Below are positions 30,838 to 40,277 of a stretch of DNA of 40,746 nucleotides, one piece after another (the stretch's first letter is position 1; each line of letters starts with the position of its first letter). The notes under the pieces were generated by a model. That model was given only the letters and a program-made list of their open reading frames with translations. It was not told the DNA's origin and searched no databases. This DNA is from Desulfobacteraceae bacterium (GTDB lineage: Bacteria > Desulfobacterota > Desulfobacteria > Desulfobacterales > UBA2174): assembly GCA_028700185.1 (NCBI GenBank), contig JAQVTF010000011.1, positions 1 through 40,746 on the forward strand. The letters run 5' to 3'. A program made the position numbers and the translations under genes.

Positions 30838-33800
30838 ATGATCCATCTTGCCACCCTGATCCAGGAGCCGGCCCCGGGCCAACGCCTGATCCGTTTTGCC
30901 GGTGATGTGCTCGCCCTGCGCCTGAGACTGCCGGAGCCCATGCCCGGTACGGCCTGGATTCGGACCAACGTCGGCCGTGCGGCGATTCGCCGCGGTGAAA
31001 TCATCGCCTCGGTGGAGGCCCACCGCCCCTTTTCCGGTCACGACTGGACCGACGTGGTGATGCGCCCGCTGGACGAGCTGACCTTCGAGGCGCGCTTGCC
31101 CCTGGTGGAGATCGGCCAGTACTGCGCCAAGTGCTTCTTTCTGCCCGAAGGCAGCGATCAGCCCCTCTGGCCCCCGGGCGACAATGTGGCCATCAAGGTC
31201 GAGCCGGCCGACACCTGCTGCGCCAACATCATCTACAACGCCTTCGTGCGGCAGTTCGGCCCCAACCGGGACGGCAGGGGCAGCGGCGGGGATCCCGAGG
31301 CCATCGCCGCCCTGGACCGATGCGGGTATACGGTAATTCCTCCCAGCGGGACCTTTCGCGACCTCATCGCCCACCTCGATTTTATCTTCGACCAACTCGG
31401 CTGCCGCTACGTTCAACTTCTGCCGATCCACCGCGTTCCCACCACCTATGCCCGCATGGGCCGTTTCGGCAGCCCTTACGCGGCCTTGAGTTTCACCGGC
31501 GTCGATCCGGCACTGGCGGTCTTCGACCCGTCGGCCACCCCCATGGAACAGTTTCTTGAGCTGGCGGACGCCATCCACGCCCGGGAGGGGAAGCTGATCC
31601 TGGACATCGCCATCAACCACACCGGCTGGGCGGCCCGTCTGCATCACGAGCATCCCGAGTGGCTGGTGCGTGACCCGGGAGGCCGGATCGAGACCCCCGG
31701 GGCCTGGGGGGTGGTCTGGGCCGATCTGACCCGGCTGGACTACCGGCGCCGGGACTTGTGGCGCTACATGGCCGATGTCTTTCTGACCTGGTGCCGCCGA
31801 GGGGTGGACGGGTTTCGCTGCGACGCCGGTTACATGGTGCCGCTGGAGGCTTGGCGCTACATCATCGCCGCCGTGCGGTTGCAGTTTCCCTACACGCTCT
31901 TTTTTCTCGAGGGGCTCGGCGGCAAGGTGTCGGTGACCCGCGCCCTGCTGCAGGAGGCCAATTTCAACTGGGCCTATTCGGAACTGTTTCAGAACTACGA
32001 CCGGGGGCAGATCGAGTACTACCTGCCGCCGGCCATCGAGATCGCCGAGGGGGATGGGGCCCTGGTGCACTTTGCCGAAACCCATGACAACAACCGCCTG
32101 GCGGCCCGGTCCCACGAATTCGCCCGTCTGCGCACCGCTCTGTGCGCCCTGTGCGCCCACCAGGGGGCCTTCGCTTTCACCAACGGCGTCGAGTGGCTCG
32201 CCACCGAGAAGATCGACGTGCACGGCGCCCCCAGTCTCAACTGGGGGGCTTCGCCGAATCTGGTGGACCATCTGGCCCGCCTACACACCCTGCTGCGCCA
32301 CCATCCGGTGTTCCACGACCGGGTTGCCCAGCGGCTCGTTCAGGCCGGGGTGGGAAACCATGTGGTGATCGAACGGCGCCATGGACCTTCCGGCCGACGG
32401 CTGTGGATCACGGCCAACCTCGACGATCGCCAGCCCGTGATCGCCCTGTGGCGGTGCGACGCCGATCCCGGCAACTGGATCGACCTGCTGGCCGGCGAGG
32501 CCACAACGGTGGAGCGGGTGGACGGTCTGCTTGCCTGTCACCTGGCCCCGGGTCAGGTGCGCTGTCTCAGCCGGCATCCCGAAGATTTGAACCTGCTCAG
32601 CGGCCAGGGCCACCGGACGCCGCCCCGGGCCCTGGTCCAACGCCTGCGCGCCGTGGTGCTGCGGGTGTACCGCTATTTTTACGGCGATGGCGATCTGGCC
32701 GATTTCGATCCAGAAAGTCAAGCGGTGGCGCTTTGCAAGGATCCGGAAGCCTTCTGCGCCCGCTTGGATCCCGCCCGTCCACCGGTGGCGGCGGTGGTGG
32801 CGTGGAACTGGCCCGGGGATGTCCGGCGTCAGGTGATGGTGCCTCCGGGGCACTTTCTCCTGGTCCGTGCCGCCCACCGTTTCCGGGTGCGGCTGGTGGA
32901 AGACGAGCGAACCCTTGCCATGGAAGATGCCCTGCCGTTGACCGATGGGGGGTTTTTCGCCTTGTTGAAGCCGCCGGCACCGGTGGCCGACTGGACCGAG
33001 CGGTTCTTGGCGCTGGCGGTGTACGAGAACGGCGATGGGGCGACAAGGGCCCATGGGCCGCTGTTGTTTTTGCCCCCGGCGGGCACCGGTCGGCCCAAGC
33101 GGATCTTCACGCGGCCAGATGCGAAAAACCATCTGCTGGCGCTTCTGACCAACGGCCGTGGCGGCATGGCCCGGGCCCATGCGGCCTGGGGACAACTTGG
33201 CAGCAAGTACGACGCCCTGTTGGCCGCCAATCTCGATCCCGCCGTACCGGTGGACCGCTGGATGCTGTTGACGCGCTGCCGGGCCTGGATCGTCTTTCAG
33301 GGATACTCGACCCCGGTGGTCCGCGATGGGCTGGAGCGTTTCTTCCTCGATGCCCAAGGCCGTCCCTGCTGGCATTTCACCCTGCCGGCGGGCCAGGGGC
33401 AACACCTGGAGCTGGCGGTGCGCATGGAGATGCCCGACGGGCAGAACGCCCTGCACATCACCTTTCAACGGGCGGCGGCGGACCAACCCGATCGCTTGGC
33501 TGATGACCGCCCCGTGCGGCTGATCCTGCGACCGGACATTGAGGATCGCAGCTTTCACGATCTCACCAAGGCCTACACCGGTCCGGAAAACCGTTGGCCC
33601 GTTGCGGTGGCCGCTTTCCCCGACGGATTCCGGTTCGCCCCGGACCCGTCGCGGATCCTTTCCGTGCGTCTGCCGGGCGGGATTTTTCAACAGGAGCCGG
33701 AATGGCATTACATGGTGCACCGGCCGCTGGAGGCGGAAAGAGGAATGGACCCGGATTCAGACCTGTTCAGCCCGGGCTATTTCAGCATCCCGCTGTCCGG

Positions 33801-35106
33801 CGGACAGCGGGTGCGCCTGGAGGCCTCGGCCGATGGTGATGCGCCGTCCGACACACCGGAAGTCGGTTCCGTCCCCGGGGCGCCCCCGCCGCCGCAGCCG
33901 GTGGGTGTTCTGCTGGGCAGATCCCTGTCGCGCTTCGTGGTGCGGCGGGACCGTCATCGCACCGTCATTGCCGGCTACCCCTGGTTTCTGGATTGGGGGC
34001 GTGACACGCTGATCGTGGTCCGGGGACTCATCGCTGACGGCCGTCTGGCCGAGGCCCGCGACATCCTGGTCCAGTTCGCGTCCTTCGAGGACCATGGCAC
34101 CCTGCCCAACATGATTCGGGGGCGCGACGCCACCAACCGGGACACCTCCGATGCCCCCTTGTGGTTTTGCGTGGCCTGCCGCGACTACCTCAAGGCATCC
34201 GGCAACAAGGATCTGTTGGCGGCCGTTTGTGGCGGTCGCCGCCTGAGGAAGGTGATTTTGGATCTCGGTCGGGGATTGTGCGCCGGCGCTTCCAACGGGG
34301 TGGGGATGGATCCGGCCACCGGTTTGCTCTTCAGCCCGGCCCATTTTACCTGGATGGACACCAACCATCCGGCCGGATCGCCCCGCCAGGGGTATCCGGT
34401 GGAGATTCAGGCCCTCTGGCACGCCGCGCTGGAGCTGATGGCCACTCTGGATGCCAAGGGGCCGTGGCAGCGGCTGGCGGCACAGGTCAGGCACTCATTC
34501 ACCCAGTTGTTCTGGGACGGGGAGTTGGGGTATCTGGTGGATTGCCGTCACGCCGATCCGGGGGTGCCGGCCACCCGAGCCGAGGCGGACGACGCCTTGC
34601 GGCCCAATCAGTTATTCGCCGTCACCCTGGGGGCGGTGCCCGATCCGGTGGTGGCGGCCGCGGTGGTTCGGTCCTGTCGGGAGCTGCTCGTCCCTGGCGC
34701 GGTGCGCAGCCTGGCGGACCGGCCGGTGCGCCGGCCCCTTCCGGTGATGCACAACGGCCAGTTGCTCAACGATCCCCACCACCCTTACCAGGGGCGCTAC
34801 CAGGGCGACGAGGACAGTCTGCGCAAACCGGCCTACCACAACGGAACGGCCTGGACCTGGATTTTTCCGGTCTTTTGCGAGGCCTGGGCAATCGCCTTCG
34901 GTCCGGCCGGATTGCCGGCGGCCCGGTGCTGGCTGGAAAGCAGCCTGCGCCTCATGGGGGCGGGCTGTCTGGAGCAGGTGCCGGAGATTCTCGACGGCGA
35001 TGCCCCCCACACCCCACGCGGCTGTGATGCCCAGGCCTGGGGGATGAGCGAACTGCTGCGGGTCTGGCACCTTTTTCACCCGGACGAGGTGGCCGCGGAA
35101 TCCTGA
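30838..35106 (+). CDS. Bifunctional-looking glycogen debranching enzyme: N-terminal GH13 plus C-terminal amylo-alpha-1,6-glucosidase (GH133/GDE_C)
   Basis: GH13 regions LDIAINHTG, VDGFRCDAGY, LFFLEGLGG and FAETHDNNR. C-terminal YPWFLDWGRDTLIVVRGLI...GTLPNMIRGRDATNRDTSDAPLWF...TGLLFSPAHFTWMDTNHPAGSPRQGYPVEIQALW...YHNGTAWTWIFPVFCEA. Single 1,422-codon frame. Confidence 0.92.
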   Translation: MIHLATLIQEPAPGQRLIRFAGDVLALRLRLPEPMPGTAWIRTNVGRAAIRRGEIIASVEAHRPFSGHDWTDVVMRPLDELTFEARLPLVEIGQYCAKCFFLPEGSDQPLWPPGDNVAIKVEPADTCCANIIYNAFVRQFGPNRDGRGSGGDPEAIAALDRCGYTVIPPSGTFRDLIAHLDFIFDQLGCRYVQLLPIHRVPTTYARMGRFGSPYAALSFTGVDPALAVFDPSATPMEQFLELADAIHAREGKLILDIAINHTGWAARLHHEHPEWLVRDPGGRIETPGAWGVVWADLTRLDYRRRDLWRYMADVFLTWCRRGVDGFRCDAGYMVPLEAWRYIIAAVRLQFPYTLFFLEGLGGKVSVTRALLQEANFNWAYSELFQNYDRGQIEYYLPPAIEIAEGDGALVHFAETHDNNRLAARSHEFARLRTALCALCAHQGAFAFTNGVEWLATEKIDVHGAPSLNWGASPNLVDHLARLHTLLRHHPVFHDRVAQRLVQAGVGNHVVIERRHGPSGRRLWITANLDDRQPVIALWRCDADPGNWIDLLAGEATTVERVDGLLACHLAPGQVRCLSRHPEDLNLLSGQGHRTPPRALVQRLRAVVLRVYRYFYGDGDLADFDPESQAVALCKDPEAFCARLDPARPPVAAVVAWNWPGDVRRQVMVPPGHFLLVRAAHRFRVRLVEDERTLAMEDALPLTDGGFFALLKPPAPVADWTERFLALAVYENGDGATRAHGPLLFLPPAGTGRPKRIFTRPDAKNHLLALLTNGRGGMARAHAAWGQLGSKYDALLAANLDPAVPVDRWMLLTRCRAWIVFQGYSTPVVRDGLERFFLDAQGRPCWHFTLPAGQGQHLELAVRMEMPDGQNALHITFQRAAADQPDRLADDRPVRLILRPDIEDRSFHDLTKAYTGPENRWPVAVAAFPDGFRFAPDPSRILSVRLPGGIFQQEPEWHYMVHRPLEAERGMDPDSDLFSPGYFSIPLSGGQRVRLEASADGDAPSDTPEVGSVPGAPPPPQPVGVLLGRSLSRFVVRRDRHRTVIAGYPWFLDWGRDTLIVVRGLIADGRLAEARDILVQFASFEDHGTLPNMIRGRDATNRDTSDAPLWFCVACRDYLKASGNKDLLAAVCGGRRLRKVILDLGRGLCAGASNGVGMDPATGLLFSPAHFTWMDTNHPAGSPRQGYPVEIQALWHAALELMATLDAKGPWQRLAAQVRHSFTQLFWDGELGYLVDCRHADPGVPATRAEADDALRPNQLFAVTLGAVPDPVVAAAVVRSCRELLVPGAVRSLADRPVRRPLPVMHNGQLLNDPHHPYQGRYQGDEDSLRKPAYHNGTAWTWIFPVFCEAWAIAFGPAGLPAARCWLESSLRLMGAGCLEQVPEILDGDAPHTPRGCDAQAWGMSELLRVWHLFHPDEVAAES

Positions 35107-35168
35107 CCTTCGGCTTTTCGCGTCTGCCACCGATGGCCGCCGTTTTTCCCGACTTCAGGATCCTCGCA

Positions 35169-35891
35169 TCAAGCCGTCGCCTTTCCCTCGGCCGACCGGC
35201 GCTTGCGGTTGTAGGTGTAGCGCATCTGGAGCAGTTCCACCCCCAGGGCGAAGCCCATGGGCAGGTAAATGTAGGCTTTGGGCACGTGACGGTGGAGCCC
35301 TTCCATGAAAATCGTTACCCCGATGGTGATCAGGAAGGAAAGCGCCAGGATCTTGAGGGCCGGATGACCCAGGATGAAGTCGCCGATGGGGCCGGCGAAA
35401 AAGAGGATGACGCCAAACGAGACCACCACGGCCGCCACGATGATGAGCAGATGGTCCGTCAGGCCCACGGCGGTGATCACCGAGTCGATGGAAAAAACGA
35501 TGTCCAGCAGCACGATCTGGCCCACCACGGCCTTCAGGCTGGCGCCGGTGAGGGCCGTCGGGTCGGCGTGGCGGTCTTCGTCGGCAAGTTCCACGGTATG
35601 GTGGATTTCGTGCACCGCCTTGTAGAGCAAAAAGAGACCGCCGGCCAGCAAGACCAAGTCGCGGATCGACAAGCCGGCCACCACCGGATCCGTCAAGCCG
35701 GCCAGGGTGATGACGACAAGCAGCATCACCAGCCGCGCCACCATGGCCGCAATCAGTCCGATCGCCCGGGCCCGGCCCTGCAAGGCAGACGGCAGTCGCG
35801 CCACGAAAATGGCGATAACCAGAACATTGTCCACCCCGAGCACCAGTTCCAACCCGATCAGCAGCAACAGTACGCCCAAAGCATCCAACAT
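35169..35891 (-). CDS. TerC-family integral membrane protein
   Basis: MLDALGVLLLLIGLELVLGVDNVLVIAIFVARLP...VVLLDIVFSIDSVITAVGLTDHLLIIVAAVV-type repeats; TerC ELVLGVDN and DIVFSIDSV motifs. Confidence 0.92.
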   Translation of the reverse strand: MLDALGVLLLLIGLELVLGVDNVLVIAIFVARLPSALQGRARAIGLIAAMVARLVMLLVVITLAGLTDPVVAGLSIRDLVLLAGGLFLLYKAVHEIHHTVELADEDRHADPTALTGASLKAVVGQIVLLDIVFSIDSVITAVGLTDHLLIIVAAVVVSFGVILFFAGPIGDFILGHPALKILALSFLITIGVTIFMEGLHRHVPKAYIYLPMGFALGVELLQMRYTYNRKRRSAEGKATA

Positions 35892-36114
35892 GGTGTACCT
35901 CTTTGAAAAGGATTTGCTCCATTGCTTCGTTGACGGCGATTCTACCGCACCCGGCGGGCAATGGAAAGCGGCCGCCGCCATTTATCGCCCCTTGCGACTT
36001 TCGTTCTATCCATTGTAGGATTGATTTGTATGTTGACGTGGCGCCTCGGGCCTGGTGGTCGAGGAAAGCCGCCTTTTGAATTCGTGAACCGTGCAAACGA
36101 GGTGGCATCGAGAG

Positions 36115-38655
36115 ATGAGCCGTTTTCAAACCTTTCAAGTCTATCCCAGGGTGCCTGCTTCCCTGGCCTTCCTGGAAAAACTGACGCGCAACCTCTGGTG
36201 GTGCTGGAACATCGAGGCCAGGGACCTGTTTCGCCGCATCGATCCGGTGCTGTGGGAAAGATGCAACGGCAACCCGATCCTCTTTGCCACCCGACTCTCC
36301 CAGGAGCGCCTGGAGAATCTTTCCCACGACGAAAGTTTTCTCGCCCACCTAGAGCGGGTCCGGAGCCTGTATGAAATCGAGGTGGACCTGCCCACCGAGC
36401 GGGCCCGGCACCGGTACCACGAAGACACCCTCATCGCCTATCTCTCCATGGAATTCGGCATTCATGAAAGTCTGCCGTTGTTTGCCGGCGGCCTGGGCGT
36501 GCTGGCCGGCGACCACCTCAAGGCCGCCTCGGACATGGGGGTGCCCCTGGTGGGGGTCGGCCTGCTGTTTCACCGCGGTTATTTCCACCAGTTTCTCGAT
36601 CAGACCGGCTGGCAGCAGGAAACCTACCCGGAAACCGACCTCTTCACCCTGCCCCTGCGCCGGGCCAAAGATCCTTCCGACACTGATGTGATGGTGCATG
36701 TGGACGGGCCCGACGGGCCGATTCACGCGGCGGTCTGGTGCATCGACGTGGGGCGCATCCACCTGTACCTGCTGGACACCAATATCCCTGAAAACCCCTT
36801 CCCGCAGCGGGAGATCACCGACCGGCTCTACGAGGGGGAAGGCAAGCGGCGGCTGGCCCAGGAGGTGCTGTTGGGGGTCGGCGGGCTCAAAGCCCTGGAA
36901 GCCATGGACCTGCATCCCACCGTGCTCCATCTCAACGAGGGACACTGCGCCTTTGCCGCCATCGAGCGCCTCGCCCAGACGATGGAACGCTACGGCGTCG
37001 ATCTGGCCGCGGCACGGGAAATCGTGCCGCGGACCACGGTATTTACCACCCATACGCCGGTGGCCGCCGGTCACGACGAGTTTCCCGTCGATCTGGTACG
37101 GCCCTACCTGGAACCCTTTGCCCACCGGCTCAACACCACGGTGGACCATATCCTCTCCTGGGGCCGTATCGGGACGGACTCGCCGTTGTCGATGTTCGTG
37201 CTCGGGATGCGCAATACCATGTACTGCAACGGGGTGAGCGAACTGCACGGCGCCACGGCGCGGCGCATGTGGGCCCACATCTGGCCCGGTCGTCCCGAGG
37301 ACGAGGTGCCCATCGGTCATGTGACCAACGGGGTGCACATCGCCTCCTGGATATCGGTGGACAATGCCCGTCTCTTCGAGCGCTATCTCGGTCCGGACTG
37401 GTACCTGCATACCGCCGTACCGGAGACCTTCAACCGAATCGACCAGATCTACAACGAGGAGATGTGGCGGGCCCATGAAATGGCCCGTTCGCGACTGATC
37501 CGCACCTGTCGGCGTCTCATGGTGCGTCAGTACAGCCAGCGCAACGCCCCCAAGGCGGCGATGCAGGAAGCCGAAGCGGTGCTGGACCAGGAAATTTTGA
37601 CCATCGGTTTTGCCCGCCGTTTCGCCACTTACAAACGCGCCACTCTCCTGCTCCAGGATCCGGAACGGCTCGAGGCCCTCATCACTTCCCAGACCCGTCC
37701 GGTTCAACTCATTTTCGCCGGCAAGGCCCATCCACGCGACAACGAGGGCAAGGCCCTGATCCAGAAGATCGTCCAGTTCGCCCAGCGGCCCAACGTGCGC
37801 CACCGGGTGGTCTTCATCGAGGATTACGGTATCCATTTTGCGCGCCACCTGGTTCAGGGCTGCGATGTCTGGCTCAACACCCCCCGTCGTCCCTACGAGG
37901 CTTGCGGCACCTCCGGCATGAAGGCGGCCGCCAACGGGGTGTTGAATCTGAGCGTGCTCGACGGGTGGTGGTGCGAGGGGTTCCGGGATGATCGGGGATG
38001 GCGCATCGGCAGCGGCGAGCAGTACGAGGATCTGGCCTATCAGGATGCCGTGGAGGGACAAGCCCTTTACAATATCCTGGAAAACGACGTGGTGCCGACC
38101 TTCTACGAGCGGCGCAACGGCGATGCGCCCAGCCGCTGGATCGCCATGATGAAAGCCTCGATGAAGATGGCCATTTCCGGATTCTGCGCCCATCGGATGA
38201 TGGCCAACTACGACTCGAGCTTCTACCGTCCCGCCGACGGCAACTGCCGGGAGTTGTTGGCCGACGACGCCAAGCAGGCCCGCGATCTTTATACCTTGCG
38301 GGAACGTTTGGCCAAGGAATGGCATGCGGTGACGGTGGCGCAGCCGCAGCGCTCCGCCGAGGGCCCCTTTCGGGTGGGAGACCATCTGACGATGACCACC
38401 ACGGTTCAGCTCGGCAACCTGAAGCCCGAAGAGGTGGACGTGGAACTCTACTACGGGGTGATGAAGTCCCTGGATGCCTTGAAGGTCAGCCACGTGGTGT
38501 CCATGCGGGTCACCGAGGACCTGGGCGGCGGCCGGTACATTTACGAATGCACCATCCGTTCAGACACCTCCGGCCGTTATGGGTTCACCGTCCGGGTGCA
38601 GCCCCGGGGCGACGCCCTGATCCGTTTCATGCCGGGGTTGATTACCTGGGCCTGA
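36115..38655 (+). CDS. glgP: Alpha-glucan (glycogen/maltodextrin) phosphorylase with N-terminal DUF3417
   Basis: LEKLTRNLWWCWNIEARDLFRRIDPVLWE (DUF3417), IAYLSMEFGIHESLPLFAGGLGVLAGDHLKAASDMG, HLNEGHCAFAAIERL, GFARRFATYKRATLLL, AGKAHPRDNEGK, TPRRPYEACGTSGMKAAANGVLNLSVLDGWW. Confidence 0.96.
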   Translation: MSRFQTFQVYPRVPASLAFLEKLTRNLWWCWNIEARDLFRRIDPVLWERCNGNPILFATRLSQERLENLSHDESFLAHLERVRSLYEIEVDLPTERARHRYHEDTLIAYLSMEFGIHESLPLFAGGLGVLAGDHLKAASDMGVPLVGVGLLFHRGYFHQFLDQTGWQQETYPETDLFTLPLRRAKDPSDTDVMVHVDGPDGPIHAAVWCIDVGRIHLYLLDTNIPENPFPQREITDRLYEGEGKRRLAQEVLLGVGGLKALEAMDLHPTVLHLNEGHCAFAAIERLAQTMERYGVDLAAAREIVPRTTVFTTHTPVAAGHDEFPVDLVRPYLEPFAHRLNTTVDHILSWGRIGTDSPLSMFVLGMRNTMYCNGVSELHGATARRMWAHIWPGRPEDEVPIGHVTNGVHIASWISVDNARLFERYLGPDWYLHTAVPETFNRIDQIYNEEMWRAHEMARSRLIRTCRRLMVRQYSQRNAPKAAMQEAEAVLDQEILTIGFARRFATYKRATLLLQDPERLEALITSQTRPVQLIFAGKAHPRDNEGKALIQKIVQFAQRPNVRHRVVFIEDYGIHFARHLVQGCDVWLNTPRRPYEACGTSGMKAAANGVLNLSVLDGWWCEGFRDDRGWRIGSGEQYEDLAYQDAVEGQALYNILENDVVPTFYERRNGDAPSRWIAMMKASMKMAISGFCAHRMMANYDSSFYRPADGNCRELLADDAKQARDLYTLRERLAKEWHAVTVAQPQRSAEGPFRVGDHLTMTTTVQLGNLKPEEVDVELYYGVMKSLDALKVSHVVSMRVTEDLGGGRYIYECTIRSDTSGRYGFTVRVQPRGDALIRFMPGLITWA

Positions 38656-38678
38656 GGGGAAACTGGAAACTTAAAACT

Positions 38679-38716
38679 GGGGGGCTGCCTTCGGCAACCC
38701 TCCCGGGGATGACCCC
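38679..38716 (+). promoter_or_regulatory. Hairpin-rich glgP-glgA spacer
   Basis: GGGGGGCTGCC-TTC-GGCAACCCTCCC (38679-38704, one mismatch, one G-U), then GGGG-ATGA-CCCC (38705-38716) abutting the glgA ATG. Confidence 0.5.
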
Positions 38717-40234
38717 ATGGAAAGCCTTCGGACCAAGCCGCGGATTCTCATTGTCACTCCCGAGGTGACGTATCTGCCCGACGGCATGGGCAATGCCACC
38801 AACTATCTCAAAGCCAAGGCCGGCGGCCTGGCGGACGTGTCCGCGGCGCTCATCAGCGCCCTGTTCGAACAGGGCGCCGACGTACACGTGGCCATGCCCG
38901 ATTACCGCCGCATGTTCATCCATGGCTCCCCGGAACTCTATCCGGGCCGCGAGTTGGAGTCGATCCGGGCCAAGATGCCCGATGATCGCGTCCACTTGGC
39001 CGAAGACCGGGCTTTTTTTTACGTGGACCACGTTTACGCCAACTACAGCCGCGACAATCTCAAGATCGCCCTGGCCTTTCAGCGCGAGGTGATCAACAAC
39101 ATCGTGCCCCGGGTGCGGCCGGATTTGATCCATTGCAACGACTGGATGACCGGCCTGGTGCCGGCCATGACCCGCATGGCCGGGATTCCCTGCCTGTTCA
39201 CCTTGCACAACATTCACACCGTCACCAGCACCCTGGCGGAGATCGAGGATCGCGGCATCGATGCGGCCTATTTCTGGCAGCACCTCTATTATCGCCAGTA
39301 CACCGACGAGTACGAGGCGGCCCGAGAAGCCGTGCCGGTGGATTTCGTCACCAGCGGGGTGTTCGCCGCCCACTTCGTCAACACCGTCAGTCCGACCTTT
39401 TTGAAGGAGATCGTGGATGGGCGACACGGTTTCGTCGACGGTCACCTGCAGCGCGAGCTGCGCAACAAGTACTGGGCCGGCTGCGCGGCGGGGATTCTCA
39501 ACGCGCCGGATCCCTCGTTTCGGCCCGACAGCGACACCACCCTGCCACGGTCCTACGGCCCCAAGGGGGCCCTGGCGGCCAAGCGGGAAAACAAGCGGCA
39601 TCTTCAACAGGCCCTGGGGCTCATCGTCGACGACAAGGCCCCCCTGTTTTTTTGGCCTCATCGGCTCGATCCCATCCAGAAGGGTTGCCAACTGCTTTCC
39701 GACATTCTCTACCGGGTGGTGTCTACGTTCTGGGCAGAGCGCCTGCAGGTTGTTTTTGTCGCCAACGGTGCTTACCAGCAAGTTTTTCGCGACATCGTGG
39801 CCCATCACCACTTCCAGCAACGGGTGGCGGTTTGCGACTTCAACGGCACCCTGGAGCGCCAGGCCTATGCCGCGGCCGATTTCATGCTGATGCCCTCGCG
39901 CTTCGAGCCCTGCGGCCTGCCCCAGATGATCGCGCCGATCTACGGTGCCCTTCCCGTGGCCCACGACACCGGCGGTATCCACGACACCATCACGCACCTC
40001 AACGTGGACGCCAACACCGGCAACGGGTTTCTGTTCGAGGTGTTCGACAGCCAGGGCCTGTTTTGGGCCATCGAGCAGGCCATGGCGTTTCACCGCCTCC
40101 CCGGCAAGGTGCGGGCCGCCCAGATTTCGCGGATCATGCTGCAAAGCCAGGAAACCTTCACCCACACCGTCACGGCCCGGCGATACATCGAGTTGTACGA
40201 AAAGATGCTCGAACGGCCGCTGATTGTGGAATAA
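38717..40234 (+). CDS. glgA: GT5-type glycogen/starch synthase
   Basis: ILIVTPEVTYLPDGMGNATNYLKAKAGGLADVSAALISAL (KxGGL), DLIHCNDWMTGLVPAM, SRFEPCGLPQMIAPIYGALPVAHDTGGIHDTI. Confidence 0.9.
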   Translation: MESLRTKPRILIVTPEVTYLPDGMGNATNYLKAKAGGLADVSAALISALFEQGADVHVAMPDYRRMFIHGSPELYPGRELESIRAKMPDDRVHLAEDRAFFYVDHVYANYSRDNLKIALAFQREVINNIVPRVRPDLIHCNDWMTGLVPAMTRMAGIPCLFTLHNIHTVTSTLAEIEDRGIDAAYFWQHLYYRQYTDEYEAAREAVPVDFVTSGVFAAHFVNTVSPTFLKEIVDGRHGFVDGHLQRELRNKYWAGCAAGILNAPDPSFRPDSDTTLPRSYGPKGALAAKRENKRHLQQALGLIVDDKAPLFFWPHRLDPIQKGCQLLSDILYRVVSTFWAERLQVVFVANGAYQQVFRDIVAHHHFQQRVAVCDFNGTLERQAYAAADFMLMPSRFEPCGLPQMIAPIYGALPVAHDTGGIHDTITHLNVDANTGNGFLFEVFDSQGLFWAIEQAMAFHRLPGKVRAAQISRIMLQSQETFTHTVTARRYIELYEKMLERPLIVE

Positions 40235-40277
40235 TCCAGACCGCCGATGATTCGTTGCCGACTTGCCCAAAGGTCAA

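Noticed and set aside
36349-38493. 714-aa ORF on the - strand
   Set aside because: Antisense shadow of glgP; no recognisable domains and biased composition.
38642-40270. 542-aa ORF on the - strand
   Set aside because: Antisense shadow of glgA.
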